Shown: positions 26,695-35,898, counted from the first letter of the stretch. The stretch: 54,688 nucleotides of DNA from Treponemataceae bacterium (GCA_024680915.1 JAILBN010000075.1:1-54688), one strand, 5' to 3'. Made by a program: numbers and translations. The notes: a model not told the origin generated them from the sequence alone.

Positions 26695-28263
26695 CTATTT
26701 TAATTTCGATTCTCTATATTCTGTCGGAGTAAGACCGAATTCCTGCTTAAAAAGCTTACTGAAATAGTTCTGATCATTATAGCCGACATCGGATGCTATT
26801 TCCTTGATGATAAGCCTGTCATCAAGAAGAAGCTGCTTGGCTTTCTCCATTCTCAGCGCAGTTACATAAGCTATGAAATTCGAGCCTTTCTTTTCCTTGA
26901 AGAGCTTGCTAAGATAAAAGGGGCTGACATTCAAGTAGGAGCTGAGCTGCTCAAGGTTTATATCCTGGGAAATGTGGCTTTCGATATATGAGCAGGCTTT
27001 TTGTATTATGGGGTTCATGGAGTCTTCCTGTATTGCAGCAATGGCACCGGCACACTCCATACATCTGTCCAGAATAAAATGTTCTATATCAGCCTGCTTG
27101 TTAGCGGATATCAAAGTGGAGAAAACAGTATCAAAAGCCGAGTTTGTATATGAAGGTTCTAATTGCAGGACAAAACTCCGGGCATTCAAGACAAGCTCAA
27201 AGACGCTGTTCTTGATTCTGTCAGGTTCCTTTTCGTATAGCTTGAATAGATGAGAAGAATATTCGGAGACTAGTCTTTGTAGACTTAATTTATCAGCAGC
27301 TTTTACCCTGGCAAGGATACGCTGGGATAAATTCTTTACGGAATTCGAAAGCTTATCATCGGAAATCTTTATATCCTCAAAAAAGCCTATCCCCCCCTCC
27401 GTAGGTAAGTTCGAAAGAACAGTCATCGCATTATTATAAGCCTGGGAAGCTTTTGCTATTTCTGACTCAATCTCGCTTATTCCAATTCTTATGCCAGAGG
27501 AGATTTCCATAGAAAGCATAAGATGAATAGGATTCATAATCATTTTTCTGTAATCATCATCATTTTTTTTACTTGCATCAGGAACAGTGATATAGACACC
27601 TACTCTGTTATTCATAAAAGAGCCGATTATACAACTGCACTTTGAAGTGAATATATCCCGAAGCTTGACGTAGCTTTTATAGCGCACTTTATTCATACCC
27701 TCTGGTATCTCAATACAACACATAAAATAATCTTTATCCTCAATTTTGAAATATTTCAAATAGGTTGAAAGATCCGTGGTTGTATTGTTATTGAATATGC
27801 AGGAATAGATAAAATCGCTTTCCACAATGGATGAAACGAAATTAAGCTTTTCATACATTTCTATATTGGTAGAAAGCTGTCCCTTCTGTTCATCCACAAG
27901 GTTCATAGCATTACGGATAGTCTGAATTATAAGATTCCTGTTCACGGGTTTTGTAAGATACTTAAAAGCACCCAAATTTATCGCTTCCTGGGCATATTCG
28001 AACTGGTCATAGGCACTGAGGATTATGACTATTATATTCTGGTTTATCTGCTTTATAAGGTTTATAGCCTCAAGACCGTTTATTCCCGGCATATGTATAT
28101 CCATAAAGATTATGTCGATTTTTTCCTTATGCACTATGTTCAGGGCTTCTGGACCTGACAGGGCAGAGAAAATTCTGACATCCTCCCCAAAATTCCGCTT
28201 GATAATAAGGGTAAGGGAATCAATTACAATCTGTTCGTCATCAGTCAATAAAAAACTATACAT
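26695..28263 (-). CDS. AraC-type response regulator (YesN-like)
   Basis: A 522-residue two-component regulator. The receiver domain (residues 1-120) has the acidic pair DDE at 8-10, the phospho-acceptor Asp in IIFMDIHMPG (near 55) and a conserved Lys in YLTKPVN. A long middle region of helices with no clear domain (about 140-400) is followed by an AraC-type double helix-turn-helix at the C terminus (IASDVGYNDQNYFSKLFKQEFG near 485-506). It overlaps the histidine kinase gene by 8 bases, so the pair is translated together. Probable target: the chvE-gguAB promoter nearby. Confidence 0.92.
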   Translation of the reverse strand: MYSFLLTDDEQIVIDSLTLIIKRNFGEDVRIFSALSGPEALNIVHKEKIDIIFMDIHMPGINGLEAINLIKQINQNIIVIILSAYDQFEYAQEAINLGAFKYLTKPVNRNLIIQTIRNAMNLVDEQKGQLSTNIEMYEKLNFVSSIVESDFIYSCIFNNNTTTDLSTYLKYFKIEDKDYFMCCIEIPEGMNKVRYKSYVKLRDIFTSKCSCIIGSFMNNRVGVYITVPDASKKNDDDYRKMIMNPIHLMLSMEISSGIRIGISEIESEIAKASQAYNNAMTVLSNLPTEGGIGFFEDIKISDDKLSNSVKNLSQRILARVKAADKLSLQRLVSEYSSHLFKLYEKEPDRIKNSVFELVLNARSFVLQLEPSYTNSAFDTVFSTLISANKQADIEHFILDRCMECAGAIAAIQEDSMNPIIQKACSYIESHISQDINLEQLSSYLNVSPFYLSKLFKEKKGSNFIAYVTALRMEKAKQLLLDDRLIIKEIASDVGYNDQNYFSKLFKQEFGLTPTEYRESKLK

Positions 28264-29794
28264 CGGGTATCTTCATACAGAACATGGTTCCTTTTCCTTC
28301 CGGATTAGGAAGGATTGAGAACACGTCTTCCTTGTTAAAATAATTGTTCATTCTTGCGATAACATTCACAAGACCTGTTGAAATATGCTCTCCCCTGTTG
28401 ATTTCCTCTGGATTCACTATTACGTTTCCACCGTTTTTAACGGCTTCGAATATCTGCTTTTTTACATCGTCAGAAAAGCCACAGCCGTTATCAGAGATGG
28501 ATATTATGATAAAATCATTTTCCTTTCGGACCTGGATGACTATTCTTCCGTCCTGGGTGACATCCTTCAAGCCATGGCGGATACAGTTATCTATCAAAGG
28601 CTGCAGGATCATATTGGGCATTCTTCTGGTCAAGGTTCCGTCATCAATTTTCTTTACGAAATCGTATCTGTTGTTGAAGCGGACTTTCATTATATAAATG
28701 TAATTATCAACCATTTTCAATTCATCACCGATGGTGGCGTCCCTTCCAGGATGTTGTATTATATAACGGAGAAAATCGGAAACCTGCTCCAGGAAAAGAC
28801 AGGTTTTCTCAGCTCCCTCCACCATGGCAAGACCTGCACCGGTATTAAGGGTATTGAAAAGGAAATGGGGCTTTATCTGATCCTGAAGGGCTTTCAGGTG
28901 AGCATCGGTGTAAAGAGCACGAATCTCAAGCTCCTTCTCCCTGAGCTCATTTTCTTTCATAGCCTTGTCCCATATCGTATCGATATAAGCGCGTATACTG
29001 ATGATCATACTGTCAAAAGCGCGGCAGATATTTCCGATCTCATCTTTGTTGTTGGAGTTAAAAAGAGGGACGTCAAAATCCCTGTCAGCCACCCTTTGAG
29101 CAACGTCGGATATGTTTTTCAATGGTGAAGTAATCTGTTTTATGCTTACATAAAGGAAGAGAACAGCGGTAAAGAACAAAATTATCATAAGGACCAGGGA
29201 TATATTCATCAGGGCATTGGTCATCTCCTGATTCTTCTCATAGTTTTCCGCATTCATCTTGAAATAGAGCATGTTCAGGTTCATTATCTCTTCCGTCAAG
29301 AAAGAATAACATTGAAGGGTTATATTATAATAATTATCGAGGCTGGCCGAGTTATTTGCCCGTCTGGCGGAAACCGCAAGTCCGCTATAGTTGCAGAAGT
29401 TCAAGGAAAGCTGCCTTATATTGTATTCCCGTTGCAGAGCAGGTATCTCTGAAGGAGAGGAAGACAAAGTGTCCGTGGTGGTCTCCACAATGGCAAGATA
29501 ATGATAATACCTGTCGACGCTCTCGAAAGTACGGTATTTTATATACATCTCCATAGCAGCTTCCATACCGGAAAGCTGGGTAAGGAATCTGTCCAAGTCG
29601 GCATTTGACTGATAAGAGCCCCCTATGGTCTGCATTGTATTCGTAACGATATTAGCCATGAAGAAAACCGTTGAAGCAATTATGATACAAGAAAAAAGGA
29701 AGGTTATCATTATCTTTCGCCTTACAGGCTGATTTCTGAAAAGCGTAATAATACGAGAAAAGAAGTGTCTGGATTCAGAACCTTTATTTTTCAT
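28256..29794 (-). CDS. LytS/YesM-type sensor histidine kinase
   Basis: A membrane histidine kinase of 512 residues: a first membrane helix near 27-50, an extracytoplasmic helical sensor part (about 50-190), a second helix (near 194-214), a HAMP linker (near 215-270), then the His_kinase domain with phospho-acceptor in QIKPHFLFNTLN (near 311-322) and an ATPase domain with NCIRHGL and SDNGCGF. It overlaps both neighbours (11 and 8 bases), fixing a co-translated sensor module. The extracytoplasmic part is too small to bind sugar alone in the style of a binding protein, consistent with help from the adjacent binding proteins. Confidence 0.92.
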   Translation of the reverse strand: MKNKGSESRHFFSRIITLFRNQPVRRKIMITFLFSCIIIASTVFFMANIVTNTMQTIGGSYQSNADLDRFLTQLSGMEAAMEMYIKYRTFESVDRYYHYLAIVETTTDTLSSSPSEIPALQREYNIRQLSLNFCNYSGLAVSARRANNSASLDNYYNITLQCYSFLTEEIMNLNMLYFKMNAENYEKNQEMTNALMNISLVLMIILFFTAVLFLYVSIKQITSPLKNISDVAQRVADRDFDVPLFNSNNKDEIGNICRAFDSMIISIRAYIDTIWDKAMKENELREKELEIRALYTDAHLKALQDQIKPHFLFNTLNTGAGLAMVEGAEKTCLFLEQVSDFLRYIIQHPGRDATIGDELKMVDNYIYIMKVRFNNRYDFVKKIDDGTLTRRMPNMILQPLIDNCIRHGLKDVTQDGRIVIQVRKENDFIIISISDNGCGFSDDVKKQIFEAVKNGGNVIVNPEEINRGEHISTGLVNVIARMNNYFNKEDVFSILPNPEGKGTMFCMKIPDV

Positions 29795-30761
29795 TTCTTT
29801 GAACCTTCACGTCTGCCATTACATAACTGTTTGCAGAACCTTTTGTACTGAATTCATAGAATTCATCCAGGGCTTTCTTTCCTATATCTTTAGAATCTAT
29901 GGATATAAGTTCTGTTATGAGTCCCTTGTCGTAATATGATTGAGAACCTGTTCCCTCTCCAAATGCTATTATATTTATCTTACCGGCTTTGTTAAGGTCA
30001 GTGACTGTCTGAGTGGCAAGGATAGTGCTTTCTTCCGTCAGGGAGACAAGAACATCGATATTAGGCATGGAAACAATCTGCTGCCTTATTGAATCCTGCA
30101 GAGAAAAAGAAGAATCCTTAAGAACTGCTGATATCTCTACCCTTATATTGCTTTCCTGCTTCAAGGAACTTAAAAGACTGCTGACTAAAGTGCTGTAATT
30201 CAAATCATTCTTTGAAGATGTGTTAAGAATGAATACAGTCCCCTTGGAATTAAGGAAGGATATGATCTCAGATGCAAAAATTCGGCCCAGCTCTGAATAA
30301 TTGATTCCAATGAAAGAAATCTGAGGTAAATCGGGATCATAATTTCCAACGGTTATAAGAGGAACAGTGACCCCCGAACTGTTTTTCGGAGGAATCAGGT
30401 CGCTGGGACTGCTATCGATATAGGAAATGACACAGTCTGCATTTATGAAGCCCCCGTAATACAAAAGTGACTGAAGATTTACCTTCTCAGCTTTGGATGA
30501 AGGAACATATAATTGAACGGAACTGTCATACATCTCACAATTCTCCAATACGCCTTCATAGATCTGCTTCAGATAATCTTCATTTTCGGATGAACCTGTA
30601 ATCAATATGCTTTTGGATCGCGAAGAGAATAAACGCTCATTTTCATTTTCAGCGTCAGAATTAAGCTCATTGTATGACAGATAGATATAAGATCCACAAA
30701 TGCATATGGATACTATGAGGAAAAAGAAAACTATGAATTTTATGATTCTCTCTAATTTCAT
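29784..30761 (-). CDS. Membrane-anchored periplasmic-binding-protein-like sensor
   Basis: An N-terminal membrane helix (about residues 6-30 from the ATG at 30761) is followed by a type I periplasmic-binding fold of about 270 residues, seen in VPLITVGNYDPDLPQISFIGINYSELG-like segments split by variable loops and the C-terminal IIAFGEGTG motif. A Cys-Ile-Cys-Gly in the helix could be a lipobox but the charged anchor suggests a retained helix. The family role is binding small sugars or signalling molecules; placed first in the operon and overlapping the kinase by 11 bases, it is probably the co-sensor of that kinase. A GTG at 30800 is in frame, but it precedes the expected transcription start. 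Confidence 0.75.
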   Translation of the reverse strand: MKLERIIKFIVFFFLIVSICICGSYIYLSYNELNSDAENENERLFSSRSKSILITGSSENEDYLKQIYEGVLENCEMYDSSVQLYVPSSKAEKVNLQSLLYYGGFINADCVISYIDSSPSDLIPPKNSSGVTVPLITVGNYDPDLPQISFIGINYSELGRIFASEIISFLNSKGTVFILNTSSKNDLNYSTLVSSLLSSLKQESNIRVEISAVLKDSSFSLQDSIRQQIVSMPNIDVLVSLTEESTILATQTVTDLNKAGKINIIAFGEGTGSQSYYDKGLITELISIDSKDIGKKALDEFYEFSTKGSANSYVMADVKVQRNEK

Positions 30762-30801
30762 TTTTGAAAAAAACACACGGTAAATTTCCGTTATGAACAC
30801 A

Positions 30802-30810
30802 ATTATAGCA
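30802..30810 (-). promoter_or_regulatory. Extended -10 promoter of the sugar-sensing operon
   Basis: TGC followed by the consensus TATAAT on the minus strand (30810-30802). No good -35 is visible at 17 bases, which an extended -10 can tolerate. Start of transcription is expected near 30795, about 34 bases before the ATG at 30761. Confidence 0.6.
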
Positions 30811-30868
30811 TATAAGGGAGTATCTATGCAAAAAAAAGCGTTTCTTATCGTGAAAAAATCAGAAAAGC

Positions 30869-31660
30869 CTAAGGTAGAGGCAAAAATCTTTGTACGATAA
30901 CATAAAGCACGACAAACAAAAGTCCCGGAAGAAAGTTTGCTGTTTTAATTTTTTTTAAGGAAAGAAGATTAAAACCTATCATGATGATCATTGCACCACC
31001 GCATGCTGTAAGCTCGGTGAGCATCAGTTCACTTATATAAGGCGCGATGAAGGATGACAGAAGAGTCAGTGCTCCCTGATATACTAATATCGCTATGAAA
31101 GAGAAAAGTGTACCGATTCCCATAGAAGCAGCGAAAACTATTGCCATAAAGCCGTCGAGGATGGATTTCGTGAAGATGAGCGTGTAGTTGTGGTCAATAC
31201 CAGCCTGGAAGGATCCGAGGATCGCCATTGAGCCGACACAGAAAAGAACGGAGGCGTTGAGGAAAGCGTAGGCAAAGTTCTTTTGGCTGTTTGAATCACC
31301 ATTCCCGGCGGAGGTGTCAGAATCTGAGGAAGTTTCGCTTGCACCAGCTTTTACGGCCTGGCCATCAGCAGCCGTATCCTGTTTTTTACGTGATACAAGG
31401 CCTTCAAGCTTGCTTCCCAGCTTCAGAATCGCACCGTCTATGTTTATCAAAGTTCCCAAAAGTCCACCTAAAATGAGGCAGAGGGCCAGACAGATAACGC
31501 TCTTGTATTCAAGTGTCATCTGAATACCAAGAACAAGGGAGATTATTCCGGCTCCAGTAGAGACTACATCGGAAAAGGATTTTGTTATTTTTCTTGCGAA
31601 AAGGCAACCAAGAAGCGAACCGACGATTACGGTCGCGCAATTAACGAAAACAGCTATCAT
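30869..31660 (-). CDS. DUF554 integral membrane protein
   Basis: A 263-residue membrane protein of the DUF554 (YdfK-like) family with six to seven hydrophobic helices. It opens with NCATVIVGSLLGCLFARK and contains LILGGLLGTLINID (near 60-74), characteristic of the family. A poorly conserved cytoplasmic insertion rich in Ser, Asp and Asn (near 95-128) interrupts the helices. Function is unknown; transport has been suggested for related families. It is transcribed alone, from a promoter that leaves a leader of only a few bases. Confidence 0.82.
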   Translation of the reverse strand: MIAVFVNCATVIVGSLLGCLFARKITKSFSDVVSTGAGIISLVLGIQMTLEYKSVICLALCLILGGLLGTLINIDGAILKLGSKLEGLVSRKKQDTAADGQAVKAGASETSSDSDTSAGNGDSNSQKNFAYAFLNASVLFCVGSMAILGSFQAGIDHNYTLIFTKSILDGFMAIVFAASMGIGTLFSFIAILVYQGALTLLSSFIAPYISELMLTELTACGGAMIIMIGFNLLSLKKIKTANFLPGLLFVVLYVIVQRFLPLP

Positions 31661-31669
31661 ATTTTTCTG

Positions 31670-31698
31670 ATTCTACTTGTTTCTATGAGAAAACACAA
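31670..31698 (-). promoter_or_regulatory. Promoter of the DUF554 gene (near-leaderless)
   Basis: TTGTGT (31698-31693), a 17-base spacer and TAGAAT (31675-31670) on the minus strand, with the ATG at 31660 only 9 bases after the -10. No Shine-Dalgarno precedes the ATG. It lies over the last bases of the gene upstream, which ends at 31701. Confidence 0.55.
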
Positions 31699-31700
31699 TA

Positions 31701-33371
31701 CTACTCTGCTTTTCGCACTGCACGGAAACCGATGCTCGCATCAACGTAATCCGGTGCATGAAAGAGCCTTGCTGAAACACGGCAGTAATTTGCATCGCCA
31801 CACCAGAAAGCCCCTCGGTAGATTCTTGACTTACTGTACGAAGCAGAATCGGGTCCGTGTGGGTTTGTTGATTTTGAACCCTCGTAGTATTGTGGATAAT
31901 AATAATCGTACCAATCCCAGCACCACTCGCCGACATTACCGCTCAAATCGTAAATGCCAAGCTCGTTCGGCTGTTTCGCCTTTACATCATGCGTCTCTTC
32001 TTTGCTGTTGTCGTTGTACCATGAGACTGTGCCGACGTTATTACTTCCGCTGTACGTATACTTCTTGCTCTTGCTTCCACCACGGGCAGCATACTCCCAT
32101 TCTGCTTCTGTCGGGAGCCTGTAACCGTTTGCAGTCCAGTCACATTTAACAGTTCCATCATAGCTATAACAGGGAGTCAGCCCTTCTTTTTTACTAAGAA
32201 GGTTGCAGTATTCAAGAGCATCAAACCAGGAAACTTGCTCAACAGGCTTGTTGCTTCCTTCAAAACGGCTTGGGAAAGTTCCTATAATATCAGCAAATTC
32301 TGCCTGAGTAACTTCATGATCGCACATATAGAAGCTGCTTACTGTTATGTCATGAATCCGCTGTTCGTTGTACTCATCCGTGTTGCTTCCCATTGCGAAT
32401 GAACCGCCCTTAACGAACACCATTCCTTTTGTTTTCGTCGTTGTTTGTGTCTTAGAAGACGTTGTGTTTTTTCCGCTTGTGGCAGAACTGCCATTACGTA
32501 CTACGCGGAAACCAAGGTTTGAACCGCCTCCGCTTGGGTCTGCATAATACCTTGCAGAAACTGAGGCATCAGAAGAAATGTCGCAGTAGCTGCCGCCTCG
32601 AACGACTTTATCATGTGCGGTTGTTTTTCCCTTAGGATTTGTTTCGGCTGCGCTACCAAAACTGCCGTACCAATCCCAGCACCATTCAAGCATATTTCCG
32701 TTCATGTCGTAAAGCTTCAGTTCGTTAGGCTGTTTTGTCTTTACTTCGTGCGACTCATAGCCGCTGTTTTCGCCATACCAAGCGACTGTACCGATTTTGT
32801 TGCTTCCGCTGTATGTGTATCCTTTGCTTTTTGCTCCACCCCTTGCAGCGTATTCCCATTCAGCTTCTGTCGGAAGCCGGTAACCGTTCGCAGTCCAGTC
32901 GCAAGAATAAATGCCATGATTATTTTGGTAGCAAGGTGTAAGTCCTTTTATCCGGCTGAGCTTGTTGCAGTATTCAAGAGCATCGTAAAAATTTACAGAA
33001 TCTACAGGCAGGTTGTCTCCGATATTGTCGCTCGGATTCATCCACATAACAGACGCATATTCAGCTTGTGTAACTTCGTGGTCACAGATGTAGAAACTGC
33101 TTACAGTGACTTTATGCGCCGGTTTTTCATTCTTATTGCCGGAGTTATTTCCCATAGTGAACGTGCCGCCCTCAACAAAAATGAAGCCGTCATTGATTGA
33201 TGTTGATGACTGTGAGGCTGCCGTTCTTGAAGCTTGTGCTGTATTTTTAGAAGTTTGGGCGAAAATCAGGCTTGTTGCGAATAACACGAACAAAAGCATG
33301 CATAGCAACGAACGCAAACTAGGCGAAACAAAGTATTCTTGCCCTGCAAAGTGGTTTGATAAACGTTTCAT
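31701..33371 (-). CDS. Exported protein with two formylglycine-generating-enzyme-like (SUMF1) domains
   Basis: The signal peptide (from the ATG at 33371, with GGGAG as ribosome site) ends near LIFAQ at residue 49. A Thr/Ser-rich linker leads to two complete FGE-sulfatase domains of about 235 residues each, roughly residues 60-300 and 320-555. Each has F-x-M-G at the start, HEVTQAE, NGYRLPTEAEWEYAARGG, NELxxYDxxGNxxEWCWDW and a final GFRxVRN/K. The two domains are clearly a tandem duplication, joined by a linker of Thr/Lys. Most exported bacterial members of this family do not oxidise sulfatase cysteines but bind other ligands; no sulfatase lies in the window, so catalysis is doubtful. It probably shares a transcript with the pullulanase gene 37 bases upstream. 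Confidence 0.87.
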   Translation of the reverse strand: MKRLSNHFAGQEYFVSPSLRSLLCMLLFVLFATSLIFAQTSKNTAQASRTAASQSSTSINDGFIFVEGGTFTMGNNSGNKNEKPAHKVTVSSFYICDHEVTQAEYASVMWMNPSDNIGDNLPVDSVNFYDALEYCNKLSRIKGLTPCYQNNHGIYSCDWTANGYRLPTEAEWEYAARGGAKSKGYTYSGSNKIGTVAWYGENSGYESHEVKTKQPNELKLYDMNGNMLEWCWDWYGSFGSAAETNPKGKTTAHDKVVRGGSYCDISSDASVSARYYADPSGGGSNLGFRVVRNGSSATSGKNTTSSKTQTTTKTKGMVFVKGGSFAMGSNTDEYNEQRIHDITVSSFYMCDHEVTQAEFADIIGTFPSRFEGSNKPVEQVSWFDALEYCNLLSKKEGLTPCYSYDGTVKCDWTANGYRLPTEAEWEYAARGGSKSKKYTYSGSNNVGTVSWYNDNSKEETHDVKAKQPNELGIYDLSGNVGEWCWDWYDYYYPQYYEGSKSTNPHGPDSASYSKSRIYRGAFWCGDANYCRVSARLFHAPDYVDASIGFRAVRKAE

Positions 33372-33408
33372 ATTAGTCTCCCTCCGACTTTTAAAGTCTA
33401 TATTAATT

Positions 33409-35586
33409 CTAACACGAGCTGTGTATTCTGACAACTTTTGCAGAAAGAGCCGGGACAAAAAGCTTTCCGTCCGTAAGCGATTCGGTACGGAGAGGAACAT
33501 TTGAGGCTTTGTCCGCATCAACGAAAACTTCGGCTATTTGGCGAGATTTCGCGGCAAGTTCAGTCTGCACGGGCTGTTCGGTTTGCGTTGTTTTTCCAGT
33601 TTGTGCAGAGGGTTCTGCTTGCGCGTGTGGCAAAGTCAACGTGACATCATTTTTGCTCGCGTTGAAGGCTAAATACCAAATGAAATTGCCGTCATCAAGC
33701 GAATAGAACAATACCTGAGGATGTTCTGGTGTTGGTATAAACCGTGTAACATGCTCGATTTCGCGCATCGTCTTAAGGCGGAAAACAGGGAAAGCACGTC
33801 GAAGCGCGATAAGCCCCTGCGTATATGCTATAAGGCTCGAATACATTTTTTCCGCATCGTTTTCCGGCTGCCAGTGTATGCGGTTTATCGAATCCGATGA
33901 CTGGTAGCTGTTGCGGACAAAATATTCTTCTGTTTCTGGCAGTCCGGCTTCTTTTGATGAAATAACTTTCGTGCGGCCAAGCTCTTGGCCCGCATGAATA
34001 AAAGCAATTCCTTGGCTTGTAAGAAGAAGTGCGTTAGAAAGCTTGAGCCGCCGCAAAACTTCTTGCCGTCCTTCTTCTGTCGATTCATCAGCACCAGTGT
34101 TCAGAACGATTGAATCATGGAGAGTAAGCCCGTCATGGCATGCAATATAAAGAACGCTGTCTGCGGGATTATCAGCTTTGTAATTAGTCTGAGGGCGGCC
34201 AGTGCAGTTATAGAAAAGTTGTTCAATTTTTTTGCTGTCCATATCGCCGCCATTCAGAAAAGCCGGCATACGCTCGTTGAAACCTCCTCCTTTGCACAAA
34301 TCACGGAATTCATCATTAAAAACAGCGATATCATCAGTTTTCGTCATATAATTCTGATCCATGCCCACAGTTCCAGCCTCGCCTGTGTAAAGCTGCCAGC
34401 CCTCACCTATAAAAAGGATGTCGTCCTTCACTTTTTTGCACGCCTCGTAGCAGCATAGCATTGTCCCACTGTCGATAAGCCCCATTAAGTCGAAACGGAA
34501 GCCGTCTACGCCATACTCCTTTACCCAGAAGACAGCAGAATCTATGATCAGGCGGCGCATCATGGCATGTTCAGAAGCCGTGTCGTTGCCGCAGCATGAA
34601 CCGTTAAGGAAGTGTCCTTTTTTGTCTAAGCGGAAGTAGTAGCCTGGAACTATATCATCAAGCAAGCTTGTGCGCGAAACATGATTGTAAACTACATCGA
34701 AGATTATCCGCAGACCTTTTTTGTGTGCCGCAGAAATCAAGGAACGAAGCTCTTTTACACGCCTGTATGGGTTTTCCGGCTCGGCGGAATACCAGCCTTC
34801 GGGAGTGAACCAGCAGTGCGGGTCGTAACCCCAGTTGTAGTTGTTGTTTTTCGTTCTACCATCCGCTTCATAGCTTTTTTTAGTTTCATCAGTGTTGTAA
34901 AACTTCAGCACTGGCATAAGCTGGATATGGGTTACGCCGAGCCAGGCAAGATAATCAAGCCGCTTTTGAAAAGCATCGTAGGTACCGCCGCTCCCATCCG
35001 GATTGATTGTGGCATCGCGGACAGAAACCTCGTAAACGATTGCGTCAGCTCCTGTGCAAACACCCTTTTTCTTTGAACCCGCGTACAATGCAAAATTTTC
35101 GGTATTTTGTCCGCCTTCTGCGTGACTTGCCCCAGCTCTACAGCTTTCCACGCAACTTCCGCAATATTGATCCGGCATCGTTTTGTCGCTGTGAATATCA
35201 ACTACAGCGGCCCTTCCCGGCTTACCGTCATTACAGAAAGCCGCCATAGAAACCGCATAAGGGTCAAGGCATACTTTTTCTCCATTGCCAGTATCAATAA
35301 CATACTCGTAAAAGCAACCGTCAATCTGGGAGCCATATTCGTACTCGTAAGACCATACCCCGCTCTTTCTGTCGTATATACAAGTCTGCGTCATATCGGG
35401 CGAATTGCTTTTCCAGTCTTTATAAAACTGTATCTTCACTGAAAAGGCCGCCGGAGACCAGAGTTTGAATATGACTGTCCCTCGTTCTGTAAAATGAATT
35501 CCTAACTCCGTTTTATTGTCCGGAAGGATTTTTTCAGCTTCCTGCCAAGAGGAAACCGGCTTATCGTTACGAAATATTTTCTTCAT
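33409..35586 (-). CDS. Type I pullulanase-like GH13 debranching enzyme
   Basis: Hydrolyses alpha-1,6 branches of pullulan, glycogen or starch dextrins. No signal peptide is present, so it works in the cytoplasm on imported or stored glucan. An N-terminal CBM48-type domain (about 20-115) precedes the GH13 barrel with the pullulanase marker YNWGYDP (near 251), DVVYNHV, the nucleophile region DGFRFDLMG, acid/base FIGEGW and CHDGLTLHD; all three carboxylates are present. The C-terminal domain contains an unusual Gln/Thr-rich stretch (near 665-690) that looks like a loop expansion. A cysteine-rich segment (near 143-155) is also unusual. The ATG lies 8 bases after the -10 element. Confidence 0.9.
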   Translation of the reverse strand: MKKIFRNDKPVSSWQEAEKILPDNKTELGIHFTERGTVIFKLWSPAAFSVKIQFYKDWKSNSPDMTQTCIYDRKSGVWSYEYEYGSQIDGCFYEYVIDTGNGEKVCLDPYAVSMAAFCNDGKPGRAAVVDIHSDKTMPDQYCGSCVESCRAGASHAEGGQNTENFALYAGSKKKGVCTGADAIVYEVSVRDATINPDGSGGTYDAFQKRLDYLAWLGVTHIQLMPVLKFYNTDETKKSYEADGRTKNNNYNWGYDPHCWFTPEGWYSAEPENPYRRVKELRSLISAAHKKGLRIIFDVVYNHVSRTSLLDDIVPGYYFRLDKKGHFLNGSCCGNDTASEHAMMRRLIIDSAVFWVKEYGVDGFRFDLMGLIDSGTMLCCYEACKKVKDDILFIGEGWQLYTGEAGTVGMDQNYMTKTDDIAVFNDEFRDLCKGGGFNERMPAFLNGGDMDSKKIEQLFYNCTGRPQTNYKADNPADSVLYIACHDGLTLHDSIVLNTGADESTEEGRQEVLRRLKLSNALLLTSQGIAFIHAGQELGRTKVISSKEAGLPETEEYFVRNSYQSSDSINRIHWQPENDAEKMYSSLIAYTQGLIALRRAFPVFRLKTMREIEHVTRFIPTPEHPQVLFYSLDDGNFIWYLAFNASKNDVTLTLPHAQAEPSAQTGKTTQTEQPVQTELAAKSRQIAEVFVDADKASNVPLRTESLTDGKLFVPALSAKVVRIHSSC

Positions 35587-35594
35587 ACCCTTGG

Positions 35595-35623
35595 ACTTTA
35601 CAAAGTTTTGTACTTTTCTTCAA
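35595..35623 (-). promoter_or_regulatory. Promoter of the pullulanase gene (near-leaderless)
   Basis: TTGAAG (35623-35618), a 17-base spacer and TAAAGT (35600-35595), with the ATG at 35586 just 8 bases further. An AAGGG abuts the ATG too closely for a normal Shine-Dalgarno. Confidence 0.5.
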
Positions 35624-35689
35624 GAAATACAAATAAAACCCTTCTCCAAAGGCAGCAGGTAACTTTCAGGAATTTTCATTCATCCCCTA

Positions 35690-35718
35690 TTGACTAAAAA
35701 AATGCTTTGATATATATT
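35690..35718 (+). promoter_or_regulatory. Promoter of tRNA-Leu
   Basis: TTGACT at 35690-35695 and TATATT at 35713-35718 with an ideal 17-base spacer. Transcription should start near 35725, a few bases before the mature tRNA. Confidence 0.8.
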
Positions 35719-35730
35719 ACTTCCTGTCAC

Positions 35731-35812
35731 GCGGGGATGGTGGAATTGGTAGACACGCTAGCTTGAGGTGCTAGTGGCGAGAGCTGTGCCTGTTCAAGTC
35801 AGGTTCTCCGCA
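35731..35812 (+). tRNA. tRNA-Leu (anticodon GAG)
   Basis: The cloverleaf can be drawn by eye: acceptor arm GCGGGGA with TCTCCGC (one G-U), a D-loop with AATTGGTAGAC, anticodon stem CTAGC and GCTAG enclosing the loop TTGAGGT (anticodon GAG), a long variable arm as expected for a class II leucine tRNA, and a T-loop with GTTCAAGTC. The discriminator is A and the CCA end is not encoded. Flanked by its own promoter and terminator. Confidence 0.95.
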
Positions 35813-35815
35813 GCT

Positions 35816-35847
35816 TGAAGCGGTTGCTTAATGCAACCGCTTTTTTT
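35816..35847 (+). terminator. Rho-independent terminator after tRNA-Leu
   Basis: AGCGGTTGC at 35819-35827 and GCAACCGCT at 35833-35841 form a perfect 9-bp stem with a 5-base loop, followed by a run of seven or more T. Confidence 0.93.
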
Positions 35848-35882
35848 GTTTAAAGTCTTAATCAAAAGCCCTGACCTATTTA

Positions 35883-35891
35883 TGTTATAGT
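35883..35891 (+). promoter_or_regulatory. Extended -10 promoter of the YgjV gene (leaderless)
   Basis: TGT followed by TATAGT (35886-35891) is an extended -10 without a clear -35. The ATG at 35899 follows after 7 bases, so the mRNA should begin at or next to the start codon. Confidence 0.5.
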
Positions 35892-35898
35892 GTGGTTT

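Noticed and set aside
28385-29128. A 247-residue plus-strand frame opposite the histidine kinase
   Set aside because: Antisense shadow of the kinase and HAMP regions; no domain.
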